Source: Oceanospirillum multiglobuliferum
GTDB taxonomy: Bacteria; Pseudomonadota; Gammaproteobacteria; Pseudomonadales; Halomonadaceae
Length of the DNA: 64,000 nt
Direction of reading: 5' to 3'
Assembly (NCBI RefSeq): GCF_900167095.1
Contig: NZ_FUXG01000002.1
Coordinates: forward strand, 124,001-188,000
Position 1 is the first letter of the stretch. Each line of letters opens with the position of its first letter. Both the position numbers and the translations under genes were made by a program. Below are positions 10,503-19,200 of this stretch, piece by piece. The notes under the pieces were generated by a model. It did no database searches, was not told the DNA's origin, and saw only the letters and a list, made by a program, of their open reading frames with translations.

Positions 10503-11540
10503 ATGGATACAGTTTGGATTCTTATTCTCTTAGCAATTGTCATGGTGACATTATTTGATTTCACTAATGGCTTTCATGACGCCTCCAATATGGTGGCCTC
10601 GGTTATTGCCTCAAGGGCGATGACGCCTGCTCAATCTGTCTTTATCGTAGGCTTTTTTACCTTTTTAGGCCCTGTTTTAGGGGGCACTGCCGTAGCCAAT
10701 ACTATTGGCAAGTTTGTGCTGCTGGATGACCTGCCCGAAACCTTGTCTCTCTCGGTGGTGGTCTGTGGTTTGTTTGCAGCAACCGCGTGGAATTTTCTGA
10801 CCTGGTGGCGCGGTATTCCCTCGTCTTCTTCACATGCCTTAGTGGGTGGTCTTGCAGGTGTCGTTGTGGTGGCCGCAGGTTTTGATCATGTGTTGTGGGG
10901 CTTCAGTGAGCTGTTACAGGGGCGTGTTACGGGCGTAACTAAAGTACTGTTAGCACTTCTGGTTTCGCCATTATTAGGTTTCTGGGTAGGCTTTATTTTA
11001 CATCGCTTAAGCTTGTTTTTTCTGCGCTCAGCCAGTCCGTTGGTTAACCGAGAGTTAAGAGGTGCGCAGTGGATTTCAACCGCCGCTCTGGCTTTTGCGC
11101 ATGGTGCCAATGATGCACAAAAAAGTATGGGGATTCTGACATTGTGTCTGCTTTTGGGCGGGCAAATTGAGAGTTTTGTAGTGCCCATGTGGGTGATTAT
11201 GCTATGTGCCACAGCTATCACCTTAGGTACTATTTCAGGTGGTTGGAAAATTGTGCGCACCTTGGCCTTTGCCATCTACAAAATTCGGCCTTTGCATGGC
11301 TTTAACTCTCAATTGACCTCTGGTGCGGTGATCTTTTTAGCCTCAATGATCGGGGCGCCAGTATCGACGACTCATGTCGTATCTTCTTCGATTATGGGCA
11401 TTGGCGCCTCAGAGCGACCAAGAGCAGTACGTTGGAAAAAAGCCCGAGAGATTGCCATTACTTGGGTTCTAACAATTCCTGGATCGGCGCTGGTGGCAAT
11501 GTTGGCTTATGGTTTGCTATCTCTGTTTGGCTTGGTATAG
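10503..11540 (+). CDS. Inorganic phosphate transporter, PiT family
   Basis: A 345-residue polytopic membrane protein with the duplicated PiT signature: FTNGFHDASNMVASVIASR near residue 20 and FAHGANDAQKSMGIL near 200. Conserved GAPVSTTHVVSSSIMG is near the C terminus. PiT proteins import phosphate (often as metal-phosphate) using the proton or sodium gradient. The DUF47 gene 30 bp downstream is its usual partner, supporting a phosphate rather than sulfate role. Its start is divergent from zntR, with 114 bp shared between the two. Confidence 0.92.
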   Translation: MDTVWILILLAIVMVTLFDFTNGFHDASNMVASVIASRAMTPAQSVFIVGFFTFLGPVLGGTAVANTIGKFVLLDDLPETLSLSVVVCGLFAATAWNFLTWWRGIPSSSSHALVGGLAGVVVVAAGFDHVLWGFSELLQGRVTGVTKVLLALLVSPLLGFWVGFILHRLSLFFLRSASPLVNRELRGAQWISTAALAFAHGANDAQKSMGILTLCLLLGGQIESFVVPMWVIMLCATAITLGTISGGWKIVRTLAFAIYKIRPLHGFNSQLTSGAVIFLASMIGAPVSTTHVVSSSIMGIGASERPRAVRWKKAREIAITWVLTIPGSALVAMLAYGLLSLFGLV

Positions 11541-11570
11541 CGTATTAATGAATCACGCAAAGGTGCAAAA

Positions 11571-12215
11571 ATGACAACAACACAAAAAAGAAATTGGTTA
11601 CAAAAGCTGTTGGCGCGACTGGTACCTGTTCCAGCCGATTTTTTTGCGCTATTGGCTGAGCAAAGTGCAATGGTGACGGTGACCATACGCAATTTAGATT
11701 TGTATATGCGCCATGCGGATGTGCAAACCGCCAATATTTTATCTGATGATGAACATGCTGCGGACACTATTAAAATTCGTAATTTGCACCAACTGAACCG
11801 TGCGTTTTCAACCCCGATAGACCGTGAAGACATCTACCGTGCGATTGAAGCGCTGGACTGGATGATTACGCACTGCAAAAGCACGATTAATGAATTACTT
11901 GATCTAGATGTTGCACCTGATCAGCATATGCAAAATATTGTGCAAGAGCTGTTGCAAGGCAGTGAAGCACTAGAGAGAGGCTTTCAAGCACTGGCGACTT
12001 ATCCCGCTGGCGCAGAAAAAGAAGCGCAAACGGCACGACACTCACACCGTCGTATTGAACGCTTATATCGCCACAGCTTAGCGGATCTGTTTCAGGGAGA
12101 AGTCACCACAGAGATGTTACGCAAACGAGAGATTTACCATCACCTAATGGATGGTTCTAGGCGCTTACATGCTGCTGCTAATGTGTTGCACGATATTATG
12201 GTGAAGTTGGTTTAG
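11571..12215 (+). CDS. DUF47/PhoU-like Pit accessory protein
   Basis: A 214-residue soluble, helical protein of the DUF47 (PhoU-like) family, which typically sits beside pit genes and is thought to modulate phosphate uptake. Visible family features are the FFALLAEQSAMV start region, HAADTIK, TPIDREDIYRAIEALDWM and repeated E/R-rich helices. It lies 30 bp after the transporter in the same orientation, so an operon is likely. AAAGGTG precedes the ATG. Confidence 0.9.
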   Translation: MTTTQKRNWLQKLLARLVPVPADFFALLAEQSAMVTVTIRNLDLYMRHADVQTANILSDDEHAADTIKIRNLHQLNRAFSTPIDREDIYRAIEALDWMITHCKSTINELLDLDVAPDQHMQNIVQELLQGSEALERGFQALATYPAGAEKEAQTARHSHRRIERLYRHSLADLFQGEVTTEMLRKREIYHHLMDGSRRLHAAANVLHDIMVKLV

Positions 12216-12231
12216 TCTCTTTTTGAATCCC

Positions 12232-12255
12232 CAGCCCCTTGATATCAAAGGGCTG
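12232..12255. repeat. 24-bp near-perfect palindrome after the pit operon
   Basis: CAGCCC-C-TTGATATCAA-A-GGGCTG is self-complementary apart from one C/A pair. It lies 16 bp after the DUF47 stop. It is not followed by a T run, so it is either a weak terminator, an mRNA 3'-end stabiliser or a protein-binding site. Confidence 0.6.
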
Positions 12256-12409
12256 TAGAGGAAATTATCCAGAAAGTATGAAGTTAATCAGAGATTCCCT
12301 AAATATCACAATGCAGCATATTGATTTTGAGACAGAAAATAAAAAAACTCCCCCGTGCTTTGCCCGTATCTAGACAAGAAATTAAGATTCGCTAAGGTTT
12401 CATTTTTTT

Positions 12410-13633
12410 CTAATGGGTTGTTTTTTCTATCATTAATGCTAATTTTTTATACTCAGAAATAGATTTAAATCTTGATTCGTTTTTAATTAAACCAACGATT
12501 AGTTGTTTTAATTGTTCGAATAAGAACCGTAACTGATGATCCAAACTAATTTGAGAGCTTTTTATATCATGAGCAATAGAATTTCTTGAATTTCTTATAG
12601 AAGACAATATATCTCCGGCTAAGTTTTTTTTGCTTCCATCTATGAAATAAGATAGGATTTTTCTCATTTCAAATTGTTTTATATTAAACACTTCATCTAA
12701 TATTGCCCATATTTTAATAATTTTTAAACTGTCGGACTGATTGTCAAAAGCTAGTGATAAACCTTTCATGATTTTTGATATAGCTAGAAATATTCCTTTG
12801 TTTTTCTTGTTTAGAGACATAACCGATTCAAAAAAATCCTCAAAACCCTCCAACTTTAATGTTGACAATTTTCTTTTTCTATACTCTTGCTCATACCAAT
12901 ATAAATTCTCATTAACCATATTCCCATCTGGGAAGTGAGCAGTATGTATATTACCAACAAAAAATGGATTTTGTATTTTGCTTCTAATCTCCCCCATACT
13001 ACCCATGCTTAAAGGATTACTGATTGTTAGCATCATAGCTCCTCTAATAAAGTCTATGGCTTCCAATGACTGGGATACAGCATAACTTTCATCAAGTGCA
13101 TGACACTTGGCGATGCAGCATGTAAAATCTGAATCTTCCGAAACCCCTAGGCATTTGATTTTGCTAAACAAATTTTGTCGACTACTTTGATACTTTTCAG
13201 GTATTTTAGGGTAAAAAGAAAGGTTTACAGAGCCAATTTTTTTATTAGAAATACTGACTTCAGGGCAAATGGATAACATAATAATAACATGATATTCCAT
13301 ACATCCACTTTTATATAGTGAATGGCATTTCTTGTTATAGTGATCTATGAGTAAATCTTCGCTCCATTCTTTTTCCTCTAGAATAATATCTTTAAAAGTT
13401 TCTTTAAGAAATTTATATTTTTTCTCATCTGAAATAGAGGGGTAAGCATGCTCAATAGAGTGATATACAGATGTTATGTAAAGATCATGTTCTAATGGGT
13501 ACTTTATAGCCCTATCTCCTGCCTTAGATGCAGAAGAAAATAGCTCTTGAAGTAGGTGGTTACACGCTTTTTCTTTCTTCCAAGTGCTTTTCTTAGCCAA
13601 TTTCAAGGTTCCTTGCTTTAGAAAGGCCTTCAA
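12410..13633 (-). CDS. AT-rich orphan gene with C-terminal Apea/HEPN-like domain
   Basis: A 407-residue protein, Lys/Ser/Ile-rich and visibly more AT-rich than its neighbours, which suggests horizontal acquisition. The N-terminal 280 residues match no family I recognise. The C-terminal 120 residues look like an Apea-like HEPN domain: a Leu/Ile helix, a basic FIDGSKKN loop and then IRNSRNSIAHD near residue 350, which contains the R-x4-H motif of HEPN ribonucleases. No signal peptide or membrane span is seen. The longest frame starts at TTG 13633, but TTG 13600 has AAGGA at a 9-base spacing and may be the true start. A TTGACA promoter lies upstream. No antitoxin-like partner is adjacent. A defence role is inference. 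Confidence 0.72.
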   Translation of the reverse strand: MKAFLKQGTLKLAKKSTWKKEKACNHLLQELFSSASKAGDRAIKYPLEHDLYITSVYHSIEHAYPSISDEKKYKFLKETFKDIILEEKEWSEDLLIDHYNKKCHSLYKSGCMEYHVIIMLSICPEVSISNKKIGSVNLSFYPKIPEKYQSSRQNLFSKIKCLGVSEDSDFTCCIAKCHALDESYAVSQSLEAIDFIRGAMMLTISNPLSMGSMGEIRSKIQNPFFVGNIHTAHFPDGNMVNENLYWYEQEYRKRKLSTLKLEGFEDFFESVMSLNKKNKGIFLAISKIMKGLSLAFDNQSDSLKIIKIWAILDEVFNIKQFEMRKILSYFIDGSKKNLAGDILSSIRNSRNSIAHDIKSSQISLDHQLRFLFEQLKQLIVGLIKNESRFKSISEYKKLALMIEKTTH

Positions 13634-14022
13634 TAGGCAGGTGCGCTACATGTAAGGCATTTAGTATTATTTACCTTCTTTCATAGTTTACTGTCAACAG
13701 TCATCTATTAAGTCATTTTTCTATTTCTTAAAAAACAAGACAGTGCTTTTCCTTTGCGGTGTGTTTACACTATGGTTTACGTCATGGATTTGGGATTTTT
13801 TGGCTTCGATTTTTAACCATTAACACCTCACCAAATACAACATTAATCTCATCTACGGCTTTATTCTTCACCATTTCCATCCTCTGGGATCTAATCCACC
13901 TTCCGGTCATAAATCAGGCCGGTTAGGAGTAGCCACAGATTGCAGGCTAAAAAACAAATCCGTATGATGCCCTGCCCCCTGTTTAGGGTGTTTTTTTGTT
14001 CTTTGTATGAGCGGTTCTAGCT
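13634..14022. other. Spacer without a recognisable gene
   Basis: 389 bp between two divergent genes. It holds the promoter of the HEPN-like gene at its left end. The middle is AT-rich with only short frames; the longest plausible one is about 30 codons on the minus strand (near 13784-13876, beginning MVKNKAVDEI) after a GAGGA-type site, possibly a decayed gene. An imperfect CCGG hairpin lies near 13903-13922, and a weak GC hairpin followed by a T run lies near 13975-13997, just before the methyltransferase gene. I see no tRNA, attachment site or insertion-sequence end. Confidence 0.5.
13668..13697 (-). promoter_or_regulatory. Probable promoter of the HEPN-like gene
   Basis: On the minus strand TTGACA (13697-13692) is separated by 18 bp from TAAATA (13673-13668). 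The -35 lies inside a small palindrome, ACTGT-TG-ACAGT, which could bind a repressor. Confidence 0.55.
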
Positions 14023-15240
14023 ATGCGTCAAAATAACCGAGTGCCTCCCCATTTTTACGCCACGATTTGTGCCATTTTAAATGATGTTTTGCATCAACAT
14101 TGGCCGCTAGACCGCAGCTACCATCAACACTTCTCACGACAAAAGCTCAGTGCGCAAGACCAAGGTTTATTGGTTTCGATTACGGGGGAGATATTACGTC
14201 GTCTGAACTATTACCAACAGCTTGCAGGCTTAACTGACGTTGGCACTCGACAGGCACCTGCTGCGCTATTACAAGCGTGGTTTGCCGCTCAAAGTTGGCC
14301 TGTACCTAGGGTGAATAATCAGCCACCTGCCAAAGCAGCTGACTATCAAAGTCGTATCAATAGCCTGAAAAACAATGCTCAAGTTAAAGATGGTTGCCCT
14401 GATTGGCTAGAGCAGTTAGGGCAAAACCAGCTGGGTAAGCGTTGGCCGCAAGAGCGTGCCGCTTTGAGCCAAGCCCCACTGCGTTATATTCGCGTAAACC
14501 GATTAAAAGGTACGCCAGAGCAACTGCAAAAGCGCTTACAAGCTGAGCGTATTCAAAGCGAATTGTTACGCCAGTACCCTGATGCCTTGGTGGTTAAAGG
14601 CGATGCACATCTGTTTCGCAGTGCCTGTTATCGTGAAGGCTGGTTTGAGCAGCAGGATTTAGGTTCACAACAGATCGCCCGTTTTCTAGCGCCTAGTTCA
14701 GGTATGTTTACCATTGATGCTTGTGCAGGCACGGGGGGCAAAAGTTTGCACTTGGCTGCTATGATGGCGAACAAAGGGCGCTTAATCTCAATGGATATTG
14801 AGCAGCACAAGCTAGAGCAGTTACGCCAACGGGCGCGTAAAGCGGGGGTAAACAACCTTGAAACGCGCCTGATTGAATCTTCCACGCAAATTAAGCGACT
14901 CAAAAACAGTGCCGATCGCGTGTTATTAGATGTGCCTTGTTCGGGTTTGGGCGTGTTGCGTCGTAATCCAGAAGCGAAGTGGTTTCCACAGTTCAATGAT
15001 TTGAACTCACTTTGCCAAACTCAGCAGGATATTTTGCAGCGTTATAGCAAAATGGCAAAAGTTGGCGGTGAAGTGGTGTATGCCACTTGCAGTATTTTAC
15101 CGCAAGAAAATGAACAACAAGTGGCGCGCTTTTTAGAACAAGCCGATGGGGCATTTTCTTTGATGGCTGAGATGATCATCAGCCCCGCCGAGCATAACAG
15201 TGATGGCTTTTATATGGCGAAACTAAAACGTGAGGCTTGA
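14023..15240 (+). CDS. RsmB/NOP-family rRNA cytosine-5 methyltransferase
   Basis: A SAM-dependent RNA m5C methyltransferase of 405 residues. The N-terminal third resembles the NusB-like RNA-binding domain of RsmB. The catalytic domain has the SAM loop DACAGTGGKSLHLAA (near residue 236), the motif IV cysteine in DVPCSGLGVLRRNPE (near 306) and the motif VI cysteine in VVYATCSILPQENEQQ (near 345), the two Cys used by this family. True RsmB usually lies next to fmt, which is not seen here, so I do not assign the symbol; it could be a paralogue with another rRNA target. Confidence 0.88.
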   Translation: MRQNNRVPPHFYATICAILNDVLHQHWPLDRSYHQHFSRQKLSAQDQGLLVSITGEILRRLNYYQQLAGLTDVGTRQAPAALLQAWFAAQSWPVPRVNNQPPAKAADYQSRINSLKNNAQVKDGCPDWLEQLGQNQLGKRWPQERAALSQAPLRYIRVNRLKGTPEQLQKRLQAERIQSELLRQYPDALVVKGDAHLFRSACYREGWFEQQDLGSQQIARFLAPSSGMFTIDACAGTGGKSLHLAAMMANKGRLISMDIEQHKLEQLRQRARKAGVNNLETRLIESSTQIKRLKNSADRVLLDVPCSGLGVLRRNPEAKWFPQFNDLNSLCQTQQDILQRYSKMAKVGGEVVYATCSILPQENEQQVARFLEQADGAFSLMAEMIISPAEHNSDGFYMAKLKREA

Positions 15241-15312
15241 TCTATTTCAAAAGCACCCTCGTATAACAAGCGCTAATTGAATCAATCCCTTTGCCTGATT
15301 AGGACTATCACG

Positions 15313-15996
15313 ATGGAAACTTTTGAGCAGATCTATCAACGTGCGGCGGCTCGTAAAGGCGGTGAACAGGCGCTAGAAAGTTTGATGCCTGTTACCTTAA
15401 GCCGAGCAGAGCTTGCTCAATTAGATGACAGTCGCTATTTGGCACAGTTTACCAAGTCGATTTTTCAGTCTGGTTTTGTTTGGCGAGTGGTCGAACAAAA
15501 GTGGCCTGATTTTGAAGCACAATTTTTTAATTTTGAGCCAGAAACGCTTTTGTTGCTCAGTGATGAGCAGTGGGAGAAAAAAGCCCAAGACCCCAAGATT
15601 ATCCGCAATTTAAGCAAGGTGATGACCATTAAGCACAATGCTCAGATGATCTATGATCTGCAATATGAGCAGGGCAGCTTTGCACAGTTTGTCGCGCAAT
15701 GGCCCAATGAAGATGTGGTGGGTTTGTGGCAGTTTCTGAAAAAGCGCGGTAAACGTCTAGGCGGTAATACAGGGCCTTATGCTTTGCGCTATCTAGGTTT
15801 TGACACCTTTTTACTGACCAATGATGTGTGGGCGTATCTGAAAGCGCACAACATTGTCACCGCAACCAGCGCTACAAGTGTCAGAGCTTTGACGGAAGCT
15901 CAAGCGGCTTTTAATCAGTGGCAGCAACAATCAGGCCGAACTTTTTCGGTCATTAGCCGTACAATTGCTATGAGCATGGGGGACAATGTGGTTTAA
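15313..15996 (+). CDS. DNA-3-methyladenine glycosylase I-like protein
   Basis: A base-excision repair glycosylase of the TAG family (HhH-GPD superfamily) by its central region: FQSGFVWRVVEQKWPDFEAQF, DPKIIRNLSKVMTIKHNAQ and the helix-hairpin-helix-like KRGKRLGGNTGPYALRYLG. The zinc ligands of classical E. coli TAG (an N-terminal Cys, and His and Cys near the C terminus) are absent, so this is the zinc-less branch whose substrate range is less certain. The ATG at 15313 has AGGA 8 bases upstream and gives 227 residues; an upstream TTG has no support. Its 3' end overlaps the convergent gene by 29 bases. Confidence 0.8.
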   Translation: METFEQIYQRAAARKGGEQALESLMPVTLSRAELAQLDDSRYLAQFTKSIFQSGFVWRVVEQKWPDFEAQFFNFEPETLLLLSDEQWEKKAQDPKIIRNLSKVMTIKHNAQMIYDLQYEQGSFAQFVAQWPNEDVVGLWQFLKKRGKRLGGNTGPYALRYLGFDTFLLTNDVWAYLKAHNIVTATSATSVRALTEAQAAFNQWQQQSGRTFSVISRTIAMSMGDNVV

Positions 15997-16783
15997 ACTG
16001 AGCATCTGACTCAAGTAAACCGTAGTGCTTTAAGATTAAATGCCACTCATTTTGATAGCCCAAACTTTGTACAAAGTCAGTTAAAAATAGATGCACCTCG
16101 GTGAGTTGTGGCGTGACCAATAGATGACGGTTATAAGTGCTTAGTGCTGTTTCTGCCCTATAGAATAAGCCTTTCATAGCGGTATCTTGCTCAAAGTAGC
16201 TGAAGGTGCTATCAGGCATAGTAGTAAAGTCGATTCGACCATACTGGAGCTTTTTAAGGTTTTGATCCTCTCCGCCAGAGTCTTCCCGCGTGATCTCCCC
16301 TCGTGCAATTGCTGCGGTTAAAGCCATATATTCTCGTCCTAATATCCCTCCAAAAGTTAGCCCCTTGAAAGCACTGACATCACCGTTGTAACGAATAGGT
16401 TTGTCCATGCGAGAAATAATCTCATTACGATCAGTCAACAAAGCGGGAGTCCATAGATAGCGTGTGAACTCGGGATCTGACATCCATAGCCCATTCACAA
16501 AAAGCACTACCCCTTGCTCGCCCGTTGCCAGCTTAAGGTCTAAACGCTTACGAGGGTACATGGACAAGGTAAAGTGGTAATGTCCTTGCGATTTCTGATT
16601 GAGTAGATCAGTAAAATCATAAAGTAAGCCCTTATTAGGCGCTGTTAGAAATGGAGGAAATTGGTAATAGCTCCACATCTGTATCTCCGTTGGTTTTGTT
16701 GAAGCTGCATTGGCAACTGAATAGCACAGGTGCACCAGCAGCAATGGCATCAAGAGAAGAGTGCATGTCAACTTAAACGGCAT
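15968..16783 (-). CDS. Periplasmic amino-acid-type substrate-binding protein
   Basis: A 271-residue exported protein. The signal peptide has a basic start, a Leu-rich core and a likely cleavage after SVANAA near residue 27. The mature part resembles family 3 solute-binding proteins (SBP_bac_3/TIGR02285-type): QMWSYYQFPPFL at the start, a PRKRLDLKLATGE block, and FKGLTFGGILGREY at the domain crossover. No ABC permease or ATPase is adjacent, so it may be an orphan sensor-type binding protein. The gene is divergent from the MocR regulator and overlaps the glycosylase gene tail to tail. Confidence 0.78.
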   Translation of the reverse strand: MPFKLTCTLLLMPLLLVHLCYSVANAASTKPTEIQMWSYYQFPPFLTAPNKGLLYDFTDLLNQKSQGHYHFTLSMYPRKRLDLKLATGEQGVVLFVNGLWMSDPEFTRYLWTPALLTDRNEIISRMDKPIRYNGDVSAFKGLTFGGILGREYMALTAAIARGEITREDSGGEDQNLKKLQYGRIDFTTMPDSTFSYFEQDTAMKGLFYRAETALSTYNRHLLVTPQLTEVHLFLTDFVQSLGYQNEWHLILKHYGLLESDAQFKPHCPPCS

Positions 16784-16953
16784 ATTAAAAATTAGTCCTA
16801 TACTGAATGAGGTTGCTTCAGTGTTGCGTCCTTATGACTAGCATAGCTGAGATTAGACTGTTTCGAGAGAGTGCAACTATAGTGCCTATTGTCAGCTTAC
16901 AAGTTGGATGGTTTGATAGAGACAATTAACAGATAAGAGATAAGGTAAAAGTG

Positions 16954-18333
16954 ATGTGGCTTCCTGATTTAACGCTTTATAAAGGCGCACGCTATATCGC
17001 TATTGCTGATGCTATGGCGAGTGCGATTGAGTCTGGTGAATTAAAAGATGGAGATCGTTTACCCACGCATCGTGCTTTAGCAGATCAGCTGTCGGTCACT
17101 GTTGGTACAATAACGAGGGCTTACGCCGAGGCTGAGCGCCGAGGATTTGTGAATGCTCGCGTTGGGCGCGGTAGTTTCATTGCCACACAACACAGCCAGC
17201 GGTTAATTATTCCAAGTGACAATGAGCCTGATTGTGTTGATTTTCGTTTGAATTTGCCTGTTGCCAAAGATCGTGCAGAGGCTTTAAGCCAATCAATGAA
17301 TACATTGGCCAAAGACTCTGTGCAAATGAACCGTTTATTGGGTTATCAACCAGATATAGGTTTACTTGAGCATCGTATACAGGCGGCAAATTGGTTAAAG
17401 CAAACGGGTTTAACAACAGATGCCGACTGTATCGCACTGACTAATGGTGGCCAGCACGCCATTATGTTGGCGCTCTTAGCCTTGACTCGTCCTGGGGATA
17501 GTATTTTATCTGAGGCGATGACTTATCCCGGTTTTATGGCGATTACCCATCAATTACATCTACGTCCACAACCTGTGGCAATGGATGAAGAGGGGGTTAT
17601 ACCTGCCGCCTTTGAAGAGGCTTGTAAGCAGTTTAGCCCTAAGGTGTTCTATTGTACGCCGACATTACAGAACCCAACCACAGCCATTATGTCAGGGCGT
17701 CGGCGAGAGGCTTTAATAGAAGTAGCGCGCCGTTATCAAGTTTGGATTATTGAAGACTCTGTGAATAGCAATTTATTGGAACAACCCCCAATGCCTTTGG
17801 CTGCAATGGCACCTGATTTAGTATTGCACATCAATAGTGCATCTAAAACTTTGGCAGCAGGCTTGCGTGTGGGCTGGCTGGTATCTCCTACCGCAATACA
17901 GCAGCAGGTTGCAAATGCCCTAAGAGCAAGCTGCTGGATGGCCAGTCCGCTATTGGGTGAAATTGCCAGTAGTTGGATTGCCAGCGGTTTAGCACAACAA
18001 TTGTTAAATGAACAACGCCAAGAGCTGGTTTTACGTAATCGTCTGGTTAACCAATATTTAGCCCCTTTTGCTTTACGTGCAAACCCCAACAGTTTACACG
18101 CTTGGCTAGAATTGCCTTCGCCTTGGCGCAGTAGCGAGTTTATTCAAGCGGCAGACCAACAGGGGGTTAAGGTGATTGGTGAAGATAGCTTTGTGGTGGC
18201 TCAGTACTCTGCACCTCAAGCCATTCGATTATCTGCCAGTAGTGCATGGTCAATTGGCCACTTAGAAAAAGGCTTAAAAGTTTTGGCCGCCTTATTACGA
18301 GAGGAGCCAAAACCCACTTTAACCGTTTTTTGA
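16954..18333 (+). CDS. MocR-type GntR/aminotransferase transcriptional regulator
   Basis: A fusion of an N-terminal GntR winged helix (residues 1-75; LKDGDRLPTHRALADQLSVT and TVTRAYAEAERRG-like helices) and a PLP-binding aminotransferase class I fold. The Schiff-base lysine is in HINSASKTLAAGLRVGW near residue 297. Such proteins sense PLP or amino acids and usually regulate a divergent or adjacent gene; the divergent periplasmic binding protein is the obvious candidate. I use ATG 16954 because TAAGG lies 8 bases upstream; the preceding GTG at 16951 is possible too. It ends 1 bp before the convergent moeB. Confidence 0.88.
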   Translation: MWLPDLTLYKGARYIAIADAMASAIESGELKDGDRLPTHRALADQLSVTVGTITRAYAEAERRGFVNARVGRGSFIATQHSQRLIIPSDNEPDCVDFRLNLPVAKDRAEALSQSMNTLAKDSVQMNRLLGYQPDIGLLEHRIQAANWLKQTGLTTDADCIALTNGGQHAIMLALLALTRPGDSILSEAMTYPGFMAITHQLHLRPQPVAMDEEGVIPAAFEEACKQFSPKVFYCTPTLQNPTTAIMSGRRREALIEVARRYQVWIIEDSVNSNLLEQPPMPLAAMAPDLVLHINSASKTLAAGLRVGWLVSPTAIQQQVANALRASCWMASPLLGEIASSWIASGLAQQLLNEQRQELVLRNRLVNQYLAPFALRANPNSLHAWLELPSPWRSSEFIQAADQQGVKVIGEDSFVVAQYSAPQAIRLSASSAWSIGHLEKGLKVLAALLREEPKPTLTVF

Positions 18334-18334
18334 G

Positions 18335-19093
18335 CTAATCATTAGGCTGGTGCTTTTTACAGACGGGGCACTCTGGGTCTTGGTTTAGCTTCATGCTGCG
18401 CCATTGGCTGGTAAGCGCATCAAACAGCATTAAGCGGCCTGTGGCAGGCTGACCAGCACCAGAGAGCAACTTGACTGCCTCTAGAGCTTGCATAGTGCCG
18501 ATGATACCAACTAAGGGGGAAATTACGCCATTTTCGGCACAGCGTAGTGCCTCATCATCACTTTCTTCATATAAACAACGATAGCAAGGGCTGCTATCAA
18601 GGCGGTTATCAAATACAGCCAGTTGGCCAGAGAACTGGATTGCTGCCCCTGATACTAAAGGAACCTTATGTTGCACAGCGTATTGATTAACAGCAAAACG
18701 AGTGGAGAAACGGTCGCTGCAATCCAGTACTAAGTCGGCTTGTGCAATCTCTTGGGACAGTGCCTCTTCTGTTAACTTTTCTGGTAGGGCGCGTACGATA
18801 CAATCAGGATTTAAGGCGTGAATCTTGTCTCTGGCTGATTCAACTTTTAAACGGCCAATATCGGCTTGGCTGTGAATAATTTGTCGTTGCAGGTTAGACA
18901 GATCAACCGAATCAAAGTCAGTAATAACTAAAGTGCCAACGCCAGCGGCAGCCAAATATAGTGCTGCAGGTGATCCTAACCCGCCCATGCCGATGATCAA
19001 CACTTTTGCGGCCAATAACTTTTGCTGTCCGTCGATTTCAACTTCAGGCAGCATAATTTGACGGCTGTAACGCAGCAGTTGTTGGTCGTTCAT
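18335..19093 (-). CDS. moeB: Molybdopterin-synthase adenylyltransferase MoeB (ThiF/HesA family)
   Basis: An E1-like enzyme that adenylates the C terminus of MoaD (or a ThiS-type carrier). Features: ATP loop IIGMGGLGSPAALYLAAAG near residue 35, the DSVDLSNLQRQ metal/ATP segment, LVLDCSDRFSTR, and two CxxC pairs (CYRC near 173 and CPVC at the C terminus) for structural zinc. Length 252 suits MoeB. In Pseudomonas moeB follows hemA-prfA-prmC directly; here an lrp gene separates it from prmC. ThiF cannot be fully excluded by sequence alone. Confidence 0.85.
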   Translation of the reverse strand: MNDQQLLRYSRQIMLPEVEIDGQQKLLAAKVLIIGMGGLGSPAALYLAAAGVGTLVITDFDSVDLSNLQRQIIHSQADIGRLKVESARDKIHALNPDCIVRALPEKLTEEALSQEIAQADLVLDCSDRFSTRFAVNQYAVQHKVPLVSGAAIQFSGQLAVFDNRLDSSPCYRCLYEESDDEALRCAENGVISPLVGIIGTMQALEAVKLLSGAGQPATGRLMLFDALTSQWRSMKLNQDPECPVCKKHQPND

Positions 19094-19142
19094 GGTTAAG
19101 TGCTCTTTTTTTAGAATGGCTTTATAGCGGGCAAGAACCAGC

Positions 19143-19177
19143 TCAGCACATCCGATGATCTATCAACGGTGTGCTGA
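19143..19177. repeat. Inverted repeat between lrp and moeB
   Basis: TCAGCACA at 19143-19150 pairs with TGTGCTGA at 19170-19177, extended by CCG/CGG with one bulged base. It lies downstream of lrp and upstream of moeB on the minus strand, without a strong T run. It may be a leaky terminator or a binding site. Confidence 0.5.
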
Positions 19178-19200
19178 AAAGATTTGGCATAGAGGGTTGT

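Noticed and set aside
12410-13633. Integrated mobile element around the HEPN-like gene
   Set aside because: No integrase, transposase, terminal inverted repeats or target-site duplication could be found at either end; only composition suggests transfer.
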